NCBI RefSeq assembly: GCF_026236535.1
Contig: NZ_JAHTMW010000018.1
Location: 91,111 to 155,110 of the forward strand
DNA from: Streptomyces sp. SKN60
GTDB taxonomy: Bacteria; Actinomycetota; Actinomycetes; Streptomycetales; Streptomycetaceae
Length of the DNA: 64,000 bases
Reading direction: 5' to 3'
Made by a program: the position numbers and the translations under genes. Positions 48,574 to 57,550 of the stretch are shown here, one piece after another. Under the pieces are notes generated by a model. The model was given only the letters and a program-made list of their open reading frames with translations, did no database searches and was not told where the DNA came from. The stretch's first letter is position 1, and every line of letters begins with the position of its first letter.

Positions 48574-50727
48574 ATGCGTACGGGTGAGTCGATCAGTCAC
48601 CGACCGGAACTGGGCCTGGTGGTGATTCCGCCGGGCGACCCCAAGGTGTCCGTCTCGTTCGCCGTGTTCGACGACTCCGTTCCCGCGTTGCGCGCCTTCG
48701 TGCTGTCGCGCCTCGGCGGGGCCGGCGCCGTGGAGCGGGCGCCGAGCGGGGCGCGGTGCACGCGGCTCGTGCCGGTGGTCGTGGGGCTCGTGCCGCGACC
48801 CGACAACACGTACAACCCGCGCGCGGTGTCGGTCACCGCGCCGCCGGTGGACGGCGGTTCGGCGCACGAGCGGCACCTGGGGTACGCGTACGACAGCTTT
48901 CTGCACTTCCAGGGTGCGGACATCCACCGGCTGGCCGAGGCCTCGCCCGTGCCGATCGGCTGTCACGGGTGGATCGAGCTGGAGCCGGTCGATCCGGAAG
49001 AGGCTGCGGACCGGCAGGAGTTCGACCCGGACGGGGACGGGGCGCCGGGCCGGGACCGGCCGTTCACGCTCGCCGAGCAGATCGCGGCGGGGCACTGGAT
49101 CGGAGCCGTACGGCTCAACCTGCCCGACCGGGACGGACTGCGCGCGCTGGTCGACGCCTTCGACCCCGCCGGGTTGCCGGACGCCCGGCCCGAGCCCGAG
49201 TCCGCCGACGCCCCACCGGAACCCGCCCCCGCCCCGCTCCCCCACGACCCGGAGGCCGAGCGGCGGGTCGCGGCCTGGGCCCGCTATCGGGCGCTGCCGC
49301 ACGACTTCGCCGAGCTGCGCGCGGTCAGCCGGACCGTGCACGGGCGGGAGTCGGTGCTCGTCGTGGACCGGGCGGGGCTCACGGCCGGTGAGTTCCATCT
49401 GCCGGACGGGCCGCTCACGCTGCTCGACGAGCGGGTGCGGCCCGAGGCGGTGGCGGCGCTGCGCCGGCACGGGGTGCGGGCGCCCGAGGCGCCGGACGCC
49501 GGCGGGTTCCCGGACGCCACCGTCGCCGTCGCCGTCGGCAGCGGCGGACCCGGCGGCCGGGTGTGGTCGCTGCGGGTGGTCATGGACGCGGTCGCGCGCC
49601 GCGATCTGCCGGAGGCGGGCACGTACGACCCGGGTTCGGGCACGCTGACCGTGTACGCCGACGCGTACGCCGAGCCGATGGCGGCGCTCGTCCGCCGGCA
49701 CGGCGCGGAGCCCCGGAGCGTGGTCCGCCGGGCGCCCGACGCCGACACCCGGGAGCACAACCGGCGCGCCGGGTCCCCGGCCACCCAGGCGGGTCCGCTG
49801 CGCAGCCCGGCCCGGCTGACGGCGGGCACGCTCGCGCTGGTCCCGGCCCGGCACCGACCGTGGCTGAACGCGCGGACCGTGTCCCCCGGTGAGCGCCCAC
49901 CTGCGACGGCGGGCGCCGACGACCCGTACTACGTGCGCGAACTGACCGCGATGTTCGGGGCGCTCGCCGCTCCGCGCCGTACCGCGCCCTGCCGGCTGTG
50001 CGCCGCCCCGGCCCTGGAGACGGCGACCGGCCTCGCGTACTGCTTCGGCTGCTGCCGGCTGGCGCAGCGCGGGGTGATCAGGGACAACGGCACGGACGGG
50101 CCATGGACGGACGCGGTGATCCACGCGGTGCGCCGGCTGGCGGAGTTGGAGTTCTCCGGGCCGCCGTCGCTCGCCCAGCTGGACCGGGTCACGGTCACCG
50201 AGCCGCGGCTCGCCGACGAGGCGATGCTGTGCCGGTTCCTGGTGCCGCGGCCGTTCGCGCGTCTGACGACCGCGCGCCCGGCGCGGCCGGTCCGCGGCTG
50301 GAGCGACTGGCTCCGCCTGGCGGGCGTGCTGGACGGCGGGGTGCGGCAGGGGCGGGGCACGGTGAGTGTGGCGAGCGACGGGCATCTGTGCCGGTCGCTG
50401 TTCGAGCGGCACGTCGACGACTTCTTCCATCATCACCGGGTGCCGCACGAGCCCGAGCCCCACTACCCGCGGCACGAGGAGCTCAACACGACGGGCCTGC
50501 GCGCGGACTGGCTGCTCACGGACGGCACATACGTCGAGGCGCTGGGTCTGCTGGGGCAGGAGACGTATGCCGAGAAGGCGCGGCGGAAGGCGGAGTTGGC
50601 GCGGGTGTCAGGAATCCGGCTGGTGACCGTGACCGACCGGGACCTGGAGCGGCTCCCGGAGATCTTCGCCGAGTGGATTCCGAGTGGATTCCGTCGGCCG
50701 GCCGGCCGACGGCCTGTGGGAGGGTGA
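48574..50727 (+). CDS. HIRAN-like and PD-(D/E)XK-nuclease-like protein
   Basis: A 717-residue protein with no full-length relative I recognise. Around residues 60-130, VVGLVPRPDNTYNPRAVSVT followed by LGYAYDSFLHF resembles a HIRAN domain, which binds damaged or stalled DNA ends. Near residues 472-495, CRLCAAP and CFGCC could bind zinc. The last 115 residues fit the core of very-short-patch/DUF559-type nucleases: FERHVDDFFHHHRVPHEPEP, LRADWLLTDGTYVEALGLLG and a Lys in YAEKARRKAEL. Together they suggest a DNA-processing enzyme. It has no operon partner upstream; the next gene starts 4 bases after its stop. Confidence 0.72.
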   Translation: MRTGESISHRPELGLVVIPPGDPKVSVSFAVFDDSVPALRAFVLSRLGGAGAVERAPSGARCTRLVPVVVGLVPRPDNTYNPRAVSVTAPPVDGGSAHERHLGYAYDSFLHFQGADIHRLAEASPVPIGCHGWIELEPVDPEEAADRQEFDPDGDGAPGRDRPFTLAEQIAAGHWIGAVRLNLPDRDGLRALVDAFDPAGLPDARPEPESADAPPEPAPAPLPHDPEAERRVAAWARYRALPHDFAELRAVSRTVHGRESVLVVDRAGLTAGEFHLPDGPLTLLDERVRPEAVAALRRHGVRAPEAPDAGGFPDATVAVAVGSGGPGGRVWSLRVVMDAVARRDLPEAGTYDPGSGTLTVYADAYAEPMAALVRRHGAEPRSVVRRAPDADTREHNRRAGSPATQAGPLRSPARLTAGTLALVPARHRPWLNARTVSPGERPPATAGADDPYYVRELTAMFGALAAPRRTAPCRLCAAPALETATGLAYCFGCCRLAQRGVIRDNGTDGPWTDAVIHAVRRLAELEFSGPPSLAQLDRVTVTEPRLADEAMLCRFLVPRPFARLTTARPARPVRGWSDWLRLAGVLDGGVRQGRGTVSVASDGHLCRSLFERHVDDFFHHHRVPHEPEPHYPRHEELNTTGLRADWLLTDGTYVEALGLLGQETYAEKARRKAELARVSGIRLVTVTDRDLERLPEIFAEWIPSGFRRPAGRRPVGG

Positions 50728-50731
50728 GGGC

Positions 50732-51745
50732 GTGACCTCGACCGAGACGAACGACGAGCGGCGAGCCAAGGACGTGGACGTGGCCAGGGACGCGGACGGC
50801 GGCCGGGTGCTGCTCGGCTGCATGGGCCTGGGCGGCGACTGGGACGGCGAGGCGTACTCCCCCGCCGACGTCGACGCGGCCGAGGCCGTGATCCGGGCGG
50901 CCCTGGAGAGCGGCATCACCGCCTTCGACCACGCCGACATCTACCGCCGCGGCAAGGCGGAGGCGGTGTTCGGCGAGGTGCTCGCCCGTACGCCGGGGCT
51001 GCGCGAGCGGATCACGCTCCAGTCCAAGTGCGGCATCCGGCTCGCGGACGGCGACCGGCCAGGCCTGTACGACCTGCGCGGGCCGAGCATCGTCCGCCGG
51101 GTCGAGGAGTCCCTGGCCCGGCTGCGCACCGACGCCCTCGACCTGCTCCTGCTCCACCGGCCGGACCCGCTCGCCGAGCCCGCCGAGATCGCCGCGGCCC
51201 TGGAGTCCCTGCACCGGCAGGGCCTGGTGCGCCGGTTCGGCGTGTCCAACATGAACGCGGCGCAGATCGCCCGGATCCAGGACGCCCTGGACGAGCTCGG
51301 CTCGGGCCTTCGACTGGTGGCGAACCAGCTGGAGATGAGTCTGCTGCGGCGCGACTGGCTGGAGGACGGCGTGCTCGTGAACACGCCCGCCGCGGCCGGC
51401 GTCGGCTTCCCGGCCGGCACGGTCGAGCACTGTCTGCGCCACGGGATCGCGCTGCAGGCCTGGGCACCGCTGGCGCAGGGCCGTTTCACGGGGCGTCAGG
51501 AGACGCCGGAGGAGCACGCCACCGCCAAGCTCGTCGCCGAGCTCGCCGCGGCCAAGGACACCACACCGGAGACGGTCGTGCTGTGGTGGCTGCGGCGCCA
51601 CCCGGCCCGGATCCTCCCGGTGATCGGCACCACCAGCCCCGGCCGGATCCGCGCCTGCCGCGACGCCGCCGTCGCCGAACCCGGTCTGGACCACGAGGAG
51701 TGGTACCGGCTGTGGATCACGGCCCGCGGCGCCGCGCTGCCGTAG
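50732..51745 (+). CDS. Aldo/keto reductase (AKR11/YdhF-like)
   Basis: A 337-residue oxidoreductase. The catalytic Asp and Tyr are in FDHADIYRRGKAE, Lys in LQSKCGIR and His in LLLHRPDP. The NADPH segment is LPVIGTTSPGRIRACRDA. VGRRFGVSN-type loop reads VRRFGVSNMNAAQ. The GTG at 50732, with GGGAGGG 7 bases upstream, is just after the preceding stop. An upstream ATG (50684) would overlap that gene. Substrate unknown. Confidence 0.9.
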   Translation: MTSTETNDERRAKDVDVARDADGGRVLLGCMGLGGDWDGEAYSPADVDAAEAVIRAALESGITAFDHADIYRRGKAEAVFGEVLARTPGLRERITLQSKCGIRLADGDRPGLYDLRGPSIVRRVEESLARLRTDALDLLLLHRPDPLAEPAEIAAALESLHRQGLVRRFGVSNMNAAQIARIQDALDELGSGLRLVANQLEMSLLRRDWLEDGVLVNTPAAAGVGFPAGTVEHCLRHGIALQAWAPLAQGRFTGRQETPEEHATAKLVAELAAAKDTTPETVVLWWLRRHPARILPVIGTTSPGRIRACRDAAVAEPGLDHEEWYRLWITARGAALP

Positions 51746-51773
51746 GGCCTACAGGTTCGGCCCCTGCCACGCA

Positions 51774-51836
51774 CACGATCCACGTCCCACGTCCCACGTC
51801 CCACGTCCCACGTCCCACGTCCCACGCCCCACGCCC
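51774..51836. repeat. Heptanucleotide tandem array
   Basis: Nine 7-base units lie between two genes. One CACGATC is followed by six perfect copies of CACGTCC and two of CACGCCC, and a degenerate CACGACG follows. The array ends 32 bases before the next start codon. CACGTCC reads GGACGTG on the other strand. The perfect internal copies suggest recent expansion by slippage. A repeated binding site is a possibility. Confidence 0.88.
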
Positions 51837-51868
51837 CACGACGACCCACCACCGAGGAGTCCGTCCCG

Positions 51869-52717
51869 ATGACCGCCGACACCACTCCCGACGGCCCCGA
51901 CGGCCCGGCCCATGTGCTGCTCGCCGGTGCGCCGGACTCCCCGGTGCTGCTGCACGTGCCGCACTCCTCGCGCGTGGTGCCGCCGGAGGTACGGGACGGG
52001 ATCGTGCTCGGCGACGCCGAGTTGGAGCGCGAGCTCGACCACATCACGGACTCCCACACCGAGGAGATCGCGGCCGTGGCCGCCGCGTCGGCGGGCACGG
52101 CGCCCTGGCGGTTCGTCAACCGGCTGTCGCGGCTCGTCGTCGACCCCGAGCGGTTCCCCGACGAGCGCGAGGAGATGCTGGCCGCCGGGATGGGAGCGGT
52201 GTACACGCGCACCACGCACCGCGCCGAGCTGCGCCCGGCCGGCTTCGACCCGGCGCCGCTGCTCGGGCGGTACTTCGAGCCGTACGCGGACGCCGTGACC
52301 CGGGCCGTGGACGCGCGGCTCGCGGCGACCGGGCGCGCGGTGATCGTGGACGTGCACTCGTACCCGACGGCCGCGCTCCCGTACGAACTGCACGGGGACG
52401 GGCCCCGGCCGCCGGTGTGTCTCGGCACGGACGCCTTCCACACCCCGCCGGCGCTGCTGTCGGCGGCGCGGCGGGCGTTCGCCGGGTTCGGCGGGGTGGG
52501 GACGGACAGCCCGTTCGCCGGGACGTACGTGCCGCTCGCGCACTACGGGCGGGATCCGCGGGTCTCGGCGCTGATGGTGGAGATCCGCCGCGACGGCTAC
52601 ATGACCGAGCCGGGCGGTCCGGCCGGGCCCGGCGTACGGGCCCTCGGCGTGGCCCTGGCGGCGCTGGTGGACGCGGTGACGGACGAGGTGCTGAGCGCGG
52701 GCCCCGGCGTTTCCTGA
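51869..52717 (+). CDS. N-formylglutamate amidohydrolase family protein
   Basis: A 282-residue metal-dependent amidohydrolase of the N-formylglutamate amidohydrolase (HutG2-like) family. VLLHVPHSSRVVPPEV carries the first metal His. ELDHITDSHTEEIA, VIVDVHSYPTAALPYE and VSALMVEIRRDGYM supply further ligands and the catalytic Glu. The family also includes enzymes that act on formylated or other acylated amino acids. No other histidine-degradation gene is nearby. Its upstream region is the heptamer array; a strong hairpin follows the gene. Confidence 0.85.
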   Translation: MTADTTPDGPDGPAHVLLAGAPDSPVLLHVPHSSRVVPPEVRDGIVLGDAELERELDHITDSHTEEIAAVAAASAGTAPWRFVNRLSRLVVDPERFPDEREEMLAAGMGAVYTRTTHRAELRPAGFDPAPLLGRYFEPYADAVTRAVDARLAATGRAVIVDVHSYPTAALPYELHGDGPRPPVCLGTDAFHTPPALLSAARRAFAGFGGVGTDSPFAGTYVPLAHYGRDPRVSALMVEIRRDGYMTEPGGPAGPGVRALGVALAALVDAVTDEVLSAGPGVS

Positions 52718-52718
52718 A

Positions 52719-52768
52719 CCCCCTCCGGCCGCCCCGGCCCCCGCGCAGGCCGGGGCGGCCGGAGGGGG
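52719..52768 (+). terminator. Terminator hairpin, 21-bp perfect stem
   Basis: A perfect 21-bp inverted repeat (left arm 52719-52739, right arm 52748-52768) with an 8-base loop CCCGCGCA begins two bases after the stop of the amidohydrolase gene. Confidence 0.88.
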
Positions 52769-52811
52769 CGGGATCCGGCGGGATCGGGCGGGATCGGGGC
52801 TGAGCCGTAAA

Positions 52812-53081
52812 ATGGGGCGGGTGAGCGCACGCAGGTACGAGCTGGTGTTCTCCGACGGCGCGGGCGAGGCCCGTGACGTCGTGGTCGTCGAGCGGACCCC
52901 GGCGGCGGGCCCCGGTGGCCATCCGGTCTACACGGACCCGACCGGCATCATCCGGGCCGAGATCAGTGACCGCGACGAGGTGCGGATGCTCGCCTCGGGC
53001 GGGCATCAGGAGACGCCGCAGGCCGTCGTCGCGCGGCCGCTGCCGGAGGCCCCGGACACCGCGCCTCCGAATGTCGCCTAA
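52812..53081 (+). CDS. Small DUF6296-like protein
   Basis: An 89-residue (or 86-residue from GTG 52821) protein: RYELVFSDGAGEARDVVVVE, then GPGGHPVYTDPTGIIRAEIS with DRDEVRMLASGGHQE. It resembles the actinobacterial DUF6296 family as I recall it. The GTG start would give a message without leader, because TAAAAT ends 7 bases before it. Function unknown. The next gene starts 9 bases after its stop. Confidence 0.65.
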   Translation: MGRVSARRYELVFSDGAGEARDVVVVERTPAAGPGGHPVYTDPTGIIRAEISDRDEVRMLASGGHQETPQAVVARPLPEAPDTAPPNVA

Positions 53082-53090
53082 GCTGCCGTG

Positions 53091-53426
53091 ATGACCACTT
53101 TCGACCCCTCTTCCGCTTCCTCCTCCGCTTCCTCTCGCCACGTGCGCGTCACCATCGAGCTCATCGCCGAGATCACCGACGAGGAGGCCCTCAAGGCCGC
53201 CGCGCTCGACCAGGTCCGGGACGACGCCTACCTGGAGGACGCGGAGCGCGCCGAGGCCATCGAGGCCATCGGCATCGACCCGTCCGGCTCCCTCGCCCAC
53301 TTCATCGACCCGGTCGCCCTCCTCGGCTCCGTGCCGGGCGTCGAGCTGGCCGCCGCCACCTGGGAGTCCGCGCGTACGGACTACGACCCGGACGAGGAGA
53401 CCTGGGAGGAGCACGACCTGGCCTGA
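53091..53426 (+). CDS. Uncharacterised acidic protein
   Basis: A 111-residue acidic protein with a Ser-rich N-terminus, a strand (VRVTIELIAEI), a helix (TDEEALKAAALDQV) and a C-terminus rich in Asp, Glu and Trp (YDPDEETWEEHD). A preceding GTG could add one residue. It is downstream of the DUF6296-like gene, 9 bases away, and probably in the same transcript. No function is recognised. Confidence 0.65.
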   Translation: MTTFDPSSASSSASSRHVRVTIELIAEITDEEALKAAALDQVRDDAYLEDAERAEAIEAIGIDPSGSLAHFIDPVALLGSVPGVELAAATWESARTDYDPDEETWEEHDLA

Positions 53427-53555
53427 GGCCCGTTCCGGGGCCGGGAACCGTGGAGGGCGCTCCGCCGTCCCCCACGACCGGGCGGCGCGGACTCGACCTG
53501 AGCACCGCGCTCCTGGTAGGAGAACCCTGCACGGTTCGTACGGCGAGGGGGCACC

Positions 53556-55652
53556 ATGAGACCGCTGGAGGCGGGGGATCCGGAATCGGTCGGGGACGGC
53601 CGGTACCGGTTGGTCGGGCGGCTCGGACAGGGCGGCATGGGGGTGGTCTATCTCGGCCGCTCCCGGTCCGGCCGGGCCGTGGCCGTGAAGGTCGTACGCC
53701 CGGAGCTGGGCACCGACCCCGAGTTTCTGCGCAGGTTCGCCCACGAGGTCGCGGCGGCGCGCCGGGTCGGCGGCTTCCACACCGCGCCGGTGGTCGACGC
53801 GGACCCCGAGGGGCGGCCGGCCTGGCTGGTGACCGCGTACGTGCCGGGGCCCACCCTGCGCACGGTCATCGACCACGTCGGGGCGCTGCCCGAGGACACC
53901 CTGAGCGTGCTCGCCGCCGGGCTCGCGGAGGCCCTGGAGGCGATCCACCGGGCCGGGGTGGTGCACCGGGACCTCAAGCCGGCGAACATCGTGGTCGCCG
54001 AGGACGGACCCCGGGTCATCGACTTCGGCATCGCGCGGGCCCTGGACGGCTCGACCGCTCTCACCCGGACCGGGCTCCAGGTCGGCACGCCCGGCTATCT
54101 CGCGCCCGAGCAGCTGACGGGCGGGGCGATCACCCCGGCCGTGGACATGTTCGCGCTGGGAGTGGTGCTGTGCCAGGCGGCGGGCGGCTCCCCGTTCGGC
54201 GAGGCCGCCTCCTCGGCGGCCTGGCTCTACCGCGTGGTGCACGAGGAACCCGATCTGTCCGCCGTCCCCGCCGCGCTGCGCGGCCCGGTCGGCGCCTGCC
54301 TGGCGAAGGACCCGGCGCGGCGGCCGACGCCCACCGCCTTCATCGACTCCCTGACGGTCCACCACCCCGCCGACGAGGGCTGGCTCCCGGACGCGGCAAC
54401 GCTGCTCCTGGCGACGGTGCCGCAGGTTCCTCAGGTGCCGGCCACGGTGGCCGCAGCCACCACGGAGGTCACGGCGCAGCCGGAGCCGGAACCGGTGCTG
54501 GTGCCGGAACCGGAGACGGCTCCCACGCCCGTGCCCGAGCCGGAACCTGCATGGGCGCCGGAACCGGAACCGGCCCCCCGGCCGGAGCACCCGACACGGC
54601 CTTCGGACACGGATACGGATACGACCGGGGACACGCATTCGGGTACCGGTACGGGGCGGAGGCGCGGGGTCGCGCTTGCCGCCGCGCTCGTCGTGTGCGC
54701 GGCGGTCGTCGCGGGCGTGGTGGTGTGGTGGCCGTGGGATGGCGACCGGGCCGCCGGCAACAACGGCGGGGGCGGCAAGGCGTCCGCCCGCTCCTCCACT
54801 CCCTCCCCCGCCGCGCTGCCGACGGCCCCGCTGCTGGTGCGGCAGGACACCGCGCCGGGCTGGCCCGGGAAGTGCCACGGGGTGATCGCCGTACGACCTG
54901 CGGCGACGGACACGCCCCGGCGGCTGCGCGCCGACTCGTCCGGTTCCGGGGACTGCGACATGCTGCCCCAGTGGGCGCCGGACCGGGCCTCGTTCGCCTT
55001 CACGCGCCGCAACTCCGAGGGCACCGCGGTGTGGACGGCGAAGGCCGACGGCTCCGGCGCGCGCCGGATCACCTCGATCGCCGGCGGTCGGGTGTCGTGG
55101 TCGCCGGACGGCACCCGGCTCGCGGTGCTGCGCGTGTCGGACGGCGTGCAGCAGCTCTACGAGGTGACGGTCGCGGACCGCTCGGTCCGCCGGCTCACCC
55201 ACAGCGCCACCCGTGTCGAGGACCCGGCCTGGTCCCCCGACGGCCGCTCCATCGCGATCTGTCTGGAGGCGGGCCCCGGCAACATGCAGATCCATCTCGT
55301 CGACCCGTCCGCCCCGGAGAGCGAGCCGCGCCAGGTGACCCGGCTGCCGCACACCGCCCTGGACCCGGTCTGGTCGCCGGACGGCAAGACCTTCGCGTAC
55401 ACCGCGGGCACGGAGCAGAGCCCGGCGAAGGGCGACATCCGGCTGGTCTCCGTCGACGGCACCGGCGACCGCCCGCTGGTGACGACGTCCGCGCACGAGA
55501 TGGACCCGGCCTGGTCGGCCGACGGCCGCTGGGTGGCCTTCGTCCGCGGCCCGTACGCGACGCCCGCGATCTACGCCGTGCGAGCCGACGGCACCGGCGA
55601 GCGCCGCCTCACGACCGGCACCCTGCCGGAGGGCCACCCGGCCTGGCGCTGA
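53556..55652 (+). CDS. Membrane Ser/Thr protein kinase with C-terminal beta-propeller
   Basis: A 698-residue PknB-like kinase. The N-terminal catalytic domain (1-270) has LGQGGMGVVYLG, the ATP Lys45 in AVAVKVV, HRDLKPANIV with the catalytic Asp, VIDFGIA and GTPGYLAPEQ. Residues about 300-350 are a Pro/Glu repeat. One membrane helix is at about 371-392 (ALAAALVVCAAVVAGVVVWW). The outer part holds TolB/PD40-type propeller blades (QWAPDRASFAFT, SWSPDGTRLAVL, AWSPDGRSIAIC, VWSPDGKTFAYT, AWSADGRWVAFV). The propeller probably senses a cell-wall or extracellular ligand. Confidence 0.93.
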   Translation: MRPLEAGDPESVGDGRYRLVGRLGQGGMGVVYLGRSRSGRAVAVKVVRPELGTDPEFLRRFAHEVAAARRVGGFHTAPVVDADPEGRPAWLVTAYVPGPTLRTVIDHVGALPEDTLSVLAAGLAEALEAIHRAGVVHRDLKPANIVVAEDGPRVIDFGIARALDGSTALTRTGLQVGTPGYLAPEQLTGGAITPAVDMFALGVVLCQAAGGSPFGEAASSAAWLYRVVHEEPDLSAVPAALRGPVGACLAKDPARRPTPTAFIDSLTVHHPADEGWLPDAATLLLATVPQVPQVPATVAAATTEVTAQPEPEPVLVPEPETAPTPVPEPEPAWAPEPEPAPRPEHPTRPSDTDTDTTGDTHSGTGTGRRRGVALAAALVVCAAVVAGVVVWWPWDGDRAAGNNGGGGKASARSSTPSPAALPTAPLLVRQDTAPGWPGKCHGVIAVRPAATDTPRRLRADSSGSGDCDMLPQWAPDRASFAFTRRNSEGTAVWTAKADGSGARRITSIAGGRVSWSPDGTRLAVLRVSDGVQQLYEVTVADRSVRRLTHSATRVEDPAWSPDGRSIAICLEAGPGNMQIHLVDPSAPESEPRQVTRLPHTALDPVWSPDGKTFAYTAGTEQSPAKGDIRLVSVDGTGDRPLVTTSAHEMDPAWSADGRWVAFVRGPYATPAIYAVRADGTGERRLTTGTLPEGHPAWR

Positions 55653-55694
55653 GGGCGCGACCATGGGCCGGGGCCATGCCCTAGCCTCGGGCGC

Positions 55695-55979
55695 ATGGGT
55701 GCGGTGCTTCCTCTCGTGGCGATCTTCGGCGGCCTGCTCGCGGTGCTCGGCGGCTGCGTCTGGCTGGCCGTCCGGGTGCGGCGGCGCGGCACGGCGGGCG
55801 GCGGTGCCCGCGCGGCGCTGGCCGCCTGGGAGGAGGCGTACCGGATCACCTCCTACGAGGCGTACCAGGAGATCACGGCCGGGGCCCGCCGCAAGACCCC
55901 GCTGCCCTCGCCGGACGGTCCGGGCGGCCCGGGCGGCCGGTGGCGCGCCCGCCTCCGGCTGACCCGGCGCGAGCGTTGA
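55695..55979 (+). CDS. Small membrane-anchored protein of unknown function
   Basis: A 94-residue protein with an N-terminal helix (LPLVAIFGGLLAVLGGCVWLAV) followed by a basic, helical cytosolic tail (WEEAYRITSYEAYQEITAG) and a Gly/Arg-rich end. It lies 42 bases after the kinase gene in the same direction and may be co-transcribed. No domain is recognised. Confidence 0.6.
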   Translation: MGAVLPLVAIFGGLLAVLGGCVWLAVRVRRRGTAGGGARAALAAWEEAYRITSYEAYQEITAGARRKTPLPSPDGPGGPGGRWRARLRLTRRER

Positions 55980-56018
55980 GCGAGCTCGCGCGGGGACGGC
56001 GCCCGGACCGGGACCGGC

Positions 56019-57251
56019 TCAGCTGGTGATGGAGAACGGGTCTCCGTAGACGCTCCAGTACAGCGGGGTGTTGAGGTCGAAGTTGTTCTCGTTGAGGAAG
56101 CGGCGCTGGGCGGTGCTCACGCGCGTGGTGTCGCTGTGCGCCTCCTCCTTGCGCATCTCCTCCTCGCGGGCGTCGAGGAAGGCGTTCAGGTACGTCTTCT
56201 CGTTGCCGCCGCGCGAGGGCGGCGTCGCCCGGGACATCGCGACAGCGCGGATCGAGCGGAAGCCGTCCTCGCCGTGCATGACGGCGGCGTCGTAGTAGGC
56301 GAACTGGCCCAGCGCGCGCAGGCCGTCGGACTTCGCCTGGGAGACGGCGGGGTTGAAGTAGACCCGGTCGCGCTCCTCCTCCTGGGTCTGGGTGAAGACG
56401 GAGTCCTGGGCGGCCTGGCGCCAGGCGGAGGTGAAGCCGGGGTCGAGGCCCTCGTGGGAGTCGGTGCCGTTGACCTTGCGGAGCGCGGGCAGGTAGGGGG
56501 CGAGCGGGTTGCTCGGCTTCTTGGCGGTGTAGCGCTCGACCAGGTCGAGCATGTCGCCGGTGCCGGAGCAGAAGCCGATGATGCCGGCGGTGTAGCCGCG
56601 GCCGTCGTCGATGTCCTCGATGTAGGCGAACTGGGCGCGCCAGTCGAGGGAGGAGTTCTCGAAGGAGGAGACCAGCTTCATGGCGATCTCCTTCTTCCGA
56701 GGGTCGTCGAGGTTGGTGCCGGTCGACGGGGGCGGGGTGGTCGAGCCGGTGCCGTAGGCCTCGACCTCCCAGAGGGAGTAGCCGTACGGGGTGGCGCGCT
56801 GGGTGCCGAAGACGCGGAGGTAGCGTCCGGTGCCGTCGACGGTGAGGTCGTCGGTGCCGCCGTCGCCGGTGGTGGTGGCGTACACCTGGCGCCAGGTGGA
56901 ACCGTCGTCGGAGAGCTCGACGCGGTACGCCTTGGCGTAGGCGGCCTCCCACTTGAGGACGACCCGCTTGACGGCGGTGCCGGCGCCGAGGTCGATCCGT
57001 ATCCACTGGTTGTCCACGCCCTCGGCGCTGGCCCAGCGGGTGGTGGTGGAGCCGTCGACCGCCTTGGTGCCGGTGAGCGTACTGGTCTCGTTCGACGAGG
57101 TGGTGACCGACTTGCCCTGCGCGAGGTTCCCGGTCGCGGCGTTGGCGGACGGCATGAGCCCGGACAGGGCGGGCAGCAGGAGGCCGGTCGCCGCGGCGGC
57201 GACGAGGGCGGCGGTGCGGTGGCGTCGGAGGGCGTTGATGGTGGGGGGCAT
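56019..57251 (-). CDS. Secreted GH46 chitosanase with F5/8 type C (CBM32-like) module
   Basis: A 410-residue extracellular chitosanase. A signal peptide (RRHRTAALVAAAATGLLLPA, then a site near SANA-ATG) is followed by a discoidin/CBM32-like module (about 40-165: GKSVTTSSNETSTLTGTKAV, RWASAEGVDNQWIRIDLG). A Thr/Pro linker and the GH46 catalytic domain (about 185-410) follow. The catalytic Glu is in SSFENSSLDW and the Asp in DIDDGRGYTAGIIGF. It hydrolyses chitosan to oligomers. A CsnR-type palindrome upstream indicates repression lifted by chitosan oligosaccharides. Confidence 0.95.
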   Translation of the reverse strand: MPPTINALRRHRTAALVAAAATGLLLPALSGLMPSANAATGNLAQGKSVTTSSNETSTLTGTKAVDGSTTTRWASAEGVDNQWIRIDLGAGTAVKRVVLKWEAAYAKAYRVELSDDGSTWRQVYATTTGDGGTDDLTVDGTGRYLRVFGTQRATPYGYSLWEVEAYGTGSTTPPPSTGTNLDDPRKKEIAMKLVSSFENSSLDWRAQFAYIEDIDDGRGYTAGIIGFCSGTGDMLDLVERYTAKKPSNPLAPYLPALRKVNGTDSHEGLDPGFTSAWRQAAQDSVFTQTQEEERDRVYFNPAVSQAKSDGLRALGQFAYYDAAVMHGEDGFRSIRAVAMSRATPPSRGGNEKTYLNAFLDAREEEMRKEEAHSDTTRVSTAQRRFLNENNFDLNTPLYWSVYGDPFSITS

Positions 57252-57311
57252 GTGGCTCCACTTTCTCGGGGTGGTCCCGTGTTCAGGTGGACGGATTCCT
57301 GACCAAGAACA

Positions 57312-57330
57312 GTTAGGAAAGCTTCCTAAC
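57312..57330 (-). promoter_or_regulatory. CsnR-type operator upstream of the chitosanase gene
   Basis: GTTAGGAAAGCTTCCTAAC has perfect 8-base arms around AGC, located 61 bases before the chitosanase start. It matches the palindrome described upstream of actinobacterial chitosanase genes and bound by the ROK-family repressor CsnR. No csnR gene is in the window. Confidence 0.8.
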
Positions 57331-57550
57331 TTGAGGCTGGAGCGTATGGGGCGCCGTGGCGCGCCGCAAGAGGAAGAACGGCAAAGGGAGTTGAAACCCC
57401 GTCACCGCACCGCCTCCGGGACCTGCGCGGCACTCCCGGAACCCGCTTGACCTGCGCTTTCGTCCACCGCACACTGGGCCGACCCCGGAGACGGCCCCAG
57501 GAGACGCCCCGGGGACGGCAAAGGAGGGGGAATCCAGGGAGGGGAATCTC

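Noticed and set aside
51774..51836. CRISPR-like array
   Set aside because: The units are 7-base tandem copies without spacers, so this is a microsatellite-like repeat and not a CRISPR.
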